Of a DNA stretch of 7,629 nt, positions 6,855 through 7,629 are shown piece by piece. A program made the position numbers and the translations under genes. How positions within the stretch are numbered: the stretch's first letter is position 1; the number at the start of each line of letters is the position of its first letter. This stretch comes from an uncultured Oscillospiraceae bacterium (GTDB lineage Bacteria; Bacillota; Clostridia; UBA1212; UBA1255), in contig CABQCN010000059.1 in NCBI GenBank assembly GCA_902462635.1, forward strand, positions 1 through 7,629, in the 5' to 3' direction. Below the pieces are notes generated by a model. The model saw only the letters and a list, made by a program, of their open reading frames with translations, was not told the DNA's origin and made no database searches.

Positions 6855-7629
6855 ATGAAAAAGAAGTTGACAGCGATCTTTGTTTCTTTTATGGTGTTTT
6901 GTTCGTGTCTTGCCTCTTGGATCCCGCAGACGGCAAACGCCGTATTTCTGCAGGATTATATCGAGGCGTACGAACAAGAGGCGGCGGATCCTTCCGCTAC
7001 ATACGCAGTGATTATTACGTTTGACGACAAAGGACTTTCTGAATATGAAGCGGCGAGAAGGCTGGGAACCGGGACATTTGTACAAACCGCGGAAGGGCAG
7101 AATCTGTACCGGTCTTTCACTGCAAGGCAAAATGCGCTGCTGGAAGAGATCGAAGCGCTGCTGGAAACCGATCTGGCGATTGCATACCGGTATACGGCGG
7201 TTCTGAACGGTTTCTGCATTTATATCACGCTGGATCAGTGTCGGAAGCTTCTGGAAGAGGCTCCTTCTCTGGATTATGACGGACTCTATCTCGGCGCCCC
7301 CTGCGAAGCTTCCGAAATGAAGACTCCGAACTCCGCCGCCGCTTCGCCGGTTTCTTCGGATCTGCGCAAGGACGCTGCCGCCGATATTCTGGAATATGTC
7401 GGCAACGACGGAACGTATGGGGACGGCACGGGCATGGTAGTGGCGGTAATAGACACCGAGCTGGATACCGGCCATGAATATTTTACGATGAAAGAACCGG
7501 GGACCGGAAGGCTGACGAAGGAATACGTCGACCGGATCTCGCAATATCTTTCTATAGCCGATTCCCGGGAAGCTTCCTATTATATCAGCGAAAAACTCCC
7601 GTATGCCGTAAATTATGAAACGTTTACGA
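6855..7629 (+). CDS. Secreted subtilisin-family (S8) serine protease, N-terminal part (3' end outside window)
   Basis: 258 complete codons are visible, still open at the window edge. Residues 1-29 form a classical signal peptide: K-K-K, a hydrophobic core, then A-N-A before Val30 as a likely signal peptidase I site; no lipobox is seen. Residues about 50-137 look like an inhibitor I9-type propeptide (Y-A-V-I-I-T-F at the start, L-N-G-F-C-I-Y-I in the middle), which in this family assists folding and is cleaved off. A low-complexity linker rich in Ala, Ser and Pro follows, then the start of the catalytic domain with G-M-V-V-A-V-I-D-T-E-L-D-T-G-H-E. Asp200 is the expected charge-relay Asp; the next-but-one residue is Glu rather than the usual Gly. 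The pattern with H-E shortly after recalls the C5a-peptidase/lactocepin branch. The catalytic His and Ser and any cell-wall anchor lie beyond the window, so activity and anchoring cannot be judged. No terminator separates it from argS. Confidence 0.87.
   Translation, partial: MKKKLTAIFVSFMVFCSCLASWIPQTANAVFLQDYIEAYEQEAADPSATYAVIITFDDKGLSEYEAARRLGTGTFVQTAEGQNLYRSFTARQNALLEEIEALLETDLAIAYRYTAVLNGFCIYITLDQCRKLLEEAPSLDYDGLYLGAPCEASEMKTPNSAAASPVSSDLRKDAAADILEYVGNDGTYGDGTGMVVAVIDTELDTGHEYFTMKEPGTGRLTKEYVDRISQYLSIADSREASYYISEKLPYAVNYETFT

Noticed and set aside
6840..7544. Long open frame of 234 codons on the minus strand, opposite the protease gene
   Set aside because: It lies antisense to a gene with a clear signal peptide, propeptide and catalytic motif. 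Its translation is rich in Arg, Phe and His with no recognisable domain, typical of a shadow frame.
1..7629. CRISPR arrays, insertion sequences, tRNA or rRNA genes, attachment sites
   Set aside because: No direct-repeat series, transposase motifs, terminal inverted repeats or tRNA-like cloverleaf were seen; almost all of the window is housekeeping coding sequence.

Overview
The window looks like a bacterial chromosome segment from a Gram-positive lineage, most likely a member of the Clostridia. The clues are strong GGAGG-type ribosome binding sites, roughly even GC by eye, tightly packed co-directional genes, a clostridial-style citrate synthase and a leucyl-tRNA synthetase with the W-Y-N-G-G-M-E-H signature I associate with Firmicutes. 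The organism call is inference; the sequence shows no species marker.

Everything supported lies on the plus strand. Positions 1-1158 are the 3' part of an elongation factor G paralogue (domains II-V; the GTPase domain is upstream of the window). A 97-base gap (1159-1255) follows. It holds a near-consensus sigma-70 promoter (TTGACA, 18 bases, TACAAT) and, starting at the next base, an 11-bp hairpin followed by a short T-run, so the end of one transcription unit and the start of the next are nested. Then come citrate synthase (1256-2644), leucyl-tRNA synthetase (about 2647-5082), arginyl-tRNA synthetase (5104-6831) and the N-terminal part of a secreted subtilisin-family (S8) protease (6855 to the window edge).

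The last four genes are separated by at most 23 bases, each has its own ribosome binding site, and no terminator is visible between them, so they probably form one operon driven by the promoter at 1166-1195. The two synthetases charge tRNA-Leu and tRNA-Arg for translation, and the EF-G-like protein upstream also belongs to translation. Citrate synthase supplies citrate for the oxidative branch towards 2-oxoglutarate and glutamate. The protease would act outside the cell and has no obvious biochemical tie to the others.

The genes themselves are mostly familiar housekeeping families and I found no clear new system. The points most worth a second look are the promoter/hairpin nesting before citrate synthase, the altered catalytic-Asp motif (D-T-E instead of D-T-G or D-S-G) in the protease, the absence of a T-box leader before leuS and argS, and the choice of leuS start codon.
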